From: Rhodospirillales bacterium
GTDB taxonomy: Bacteria > Pseudomonadota > Alphaproteobacteria > Acetobacterales > Acetobacteraceae
DNA: 6,663 bases
Assembly: GCA_015654825.1 (NCBI GenBank)
Contig: JAATGE010000093.1
Location: forward strand, 1 to 6,663
Reading direction: 5' to 3'
The notes beneath the pieces are model-generated. The model saw only the letters and a program-made list of their open reading frames with translations, was not told the origin of the DNA and ran no database searches. Of this stretch, positions 5,678-6,663 are shown one piece after another (position 1 is the first letter of the stretch; each line of letters starts with the position of its first letter). The position numbers and the translations under genes were made by a program.

Positions 5678-5683
5678 TAGCCC

Positions 5684-6610
5684 ATGCCGCATGACCACGG
5701 GCATCATCACGGGCATGCCCATTCGCACGCGCCGGCCCGGCACGACACGGCCTTCGGCATCGGCGTGGCGCTGAATGTCGCGCTGGTGGTGGCGCAGATC
5801 GCCGTTGGCGCGGTGGCCGGATCGATGGCCCTGCTGGCGGACGCGGTACACAATCTGGGCGATGTGCTGGGCCTGACGCTGTCGTGGGGCGCCAGTACGA
5901 TGGAGCGGCGGGCGCCGAGCCCGCGGCACACCTACGGTTGGGGTCGCGGCACCATCCTGGCGTCGCTTGCCAACGCCATGCTGCTGCTGATCAGCATCGG
6001 CGCGATCGGCGTAGAGGCGATGCGCCGGCTGCTGGCGCCCTCGCCGGTAGACGCCGTGCTGGTCGCGTGGGTGGCGGGCGCCGGGCTGCTGGTGAACGGG
6101 ATGACGGCCGCGCTGTTCATGCGCGGGCGGGCCGGGGATCTGAACCTGCGCACCGCGTTCGCGCACATGGCCAGCGACGCGGCACTCTCCGCCGGCGTGC
6201 TGGTGACGGCGCTGGTCATCAGCCGCACCGGCCTGAACTGGCTGGACCCGGCAGTTTCCCTGGTGATTGCCGGCGTGATCGGCGCCGGCACCTGGGGGCT
6301 GCTGCGCGAAGGCGCCGATTTGGCGATGGATGCGGTGCCGCCGCATCTCGACCGAGAGCGGATCGCCGCGTTCCTCGGCGGGCTGCCGGGTGTGATCGAG
6401 GTGCATGATCTGCATGTGTGGGCGCTCAGCACGACGGAATGCGCCGTGACCGTGCACCTGGTGATGGAAGCGGGGGATGACGGACCGGCGATGGTTTGTG
6501 CGGCCGTGGATGGGCTGCGCCGGCAGTTCGATATCGGGCACGCGACTATTCAGATCGAAACGAGCGATACGGCGGAGGAGTGCGCTCAGCGGGCGGCTGA
6601 TGTGGGTTGA
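5684..6610 (+). CDS. Cation diffusion facilitator (CDF) family metal exporter, CzcD/ZitB-like, probably Zn2+
   Basis: CDF proteins are inner-membrane homodimers that exchange cytosolic Zn2+ (or Co2+, Cd2+) for protons. The 308-residue protein has six hydrophobic spans (roughly 22-46, 49-70, 88-111, 122-146, 158-180 and 185-205) and a cytosolic C-terminal domain (about 215-295). The transport site is the His-Asp pair in TM2 (H56, D60 in DAVHNLGD) with H161 and D165 in TM5 (HMASD). The HD-HD arrangement is that of zinc-preferring CDFs, unlike the Asp-only TM2 site of YiiP. The N-terminal tail has nine His in the first 20 residues, a likely metal-collecting arm. The C-terminal domain keeps HDLHVWAL (241-248) and H286. 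The ATG at 5684 has a strong Shine-Dalgarno. It is transcribed away from pepF across a shared dyad. Metal identity is inferred from the motif. Confidence 0.93.
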   Translation: MPHDHGHHHGHAHSHAPARHDTAFGIGVALNVALVVAQIAVGAVAGSMALLADAVHNLGDVLGLTLSWGASTMERRAPSPRHTYGWGRGTILASLANAMLLLISIGAIGVEAMRRLLAPSPVDAVLVAWVAGAGLLVNGMTAALFMRGRAGDLNLRTAFAHMASDAALSAGVLVTALVISRTGLNWLDPAVSLVIAGVIGAGTWGLLREGADLAMDAVPPHLDRERIAAFLGGLPGVIEVHDLHVWALSTTECAVTVHLVMEAGDDGPAMVCAAVDGLRRQFDIGHATIQIETSDTAEECAQRAADVG

Positions 6611-6663
6611 GCGCGCAGGGTTGTGCTCAGGCGGTCGCACACTTCAATGGAGCCCGAAAAGGA
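6611..6663. other. 3' edge after the CDF gene, no confirmed gene
   Basis: The 53 bp contain a weak stem, TGTGC/GCACA at 6622-6641 with a 10-nt loop and no T tract, that might mark the end of the CDF transcript. The window ends in AAAAGGA (6657-6663), which resembles a ribosome site for a gene starting just outside. An ATG at 6647 is open to the edge for six codons but lacks a ribosome site of its own. Confidence 0.3.

Noticed and set aside
4844..5680. Plus-strand ORF of 278 codons opposite the pepF N-terminal region
   Set aside because: Antisense shadow of pepF. It would also run across the whole divergent promoter region up to the exporter start.
5669..6640. Minus-strand ORF of 323 codons opposite the CDF gene
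   Set aside because: The translation is an Arg/His/Gln-rich shadow. The plus strand has a full CDF protein with a strong ribosome site and metal-binding motifs.

Overview
The window looks like chromosomal DNA of a high-GC alphaproteobacterium, possibly of the Rhodospirillales/Acetobacteraceae type. This rests on three things I can see: very GC-rich third codon positions, a proton-translocating transhydrogenase whose NAD-binding domain is a separate alpha-1 subunit as in Rhodospirillum rubrum, and a structured GC-rich intergenic repeat. The exact taxon cannot be fixed from the sequence alone. Almost all of the window is coding. There is no rRNA, tRNA or CRISPR array, and no complete insertion sequence.

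Layout from left to right. (1) Minus strand, 1-1408: pntA (alpha-1, soluble NAD(H)-binding domain I, with an unusual Ala/Pro-rich tail). It overlaps by 4 nt a short reading frame at the left edge that looks like the start of the small alpha-2 membrane subunit but meets a stop codon after 24 residues. (2) A 134-bp divergent intergenic region. (3) Plus strand, 1543-2195: a vapBC toxin-antitoxin pair with an intact antitoxin. The toxin gene is broken by an in-frame TGA and has also lost a catalytic aspartate downstream of it. (4) 2196-2394: a 199-bp convergent intergenic region filled with nested inverted repeats, probably a dispersed palindromic element and/or a two-way terminator. (5) Minus strand, 5614 to 2395: pepF (M3-family zinc oligoendopeptidase) followed, with an 8-nt overlap, by an ABC1/UbiB-family atypical kinase. 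The kinase has substitutions in two of the family's hallmark motifs. (6) A 69-bp divergent promoter region with a perfect 7-bp dyad. (7) Plus strand, 5684-6610: a cation diffusion facilitator (Zn2+-type efflux) with a His-rich N-terminus. (8) A short 3' edge with no confirmed gene.

The genes do not form one pathway. The transhydrogenase couples the proton gradient to NADPH formation. The pepF-kinase pair is probably one transcript combining peptide turnover with a UbiB-like ATPase that may serve quinone or lipid homeostasis. The CDF exporter shares a compact divergent control region with pepF. The vapBC remnant looks like a small, decaying accessory insertion between housekeeping genes. I see no wholly new multi-gene system. 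The most distinctive signals are the inactivated vapC with an intact vapB, the structured repeat at 2222-2390, the altered nucleotide-loop and KxGQ motifs of the kinase, and the dyad in the pepF/CDF divergent promoter.
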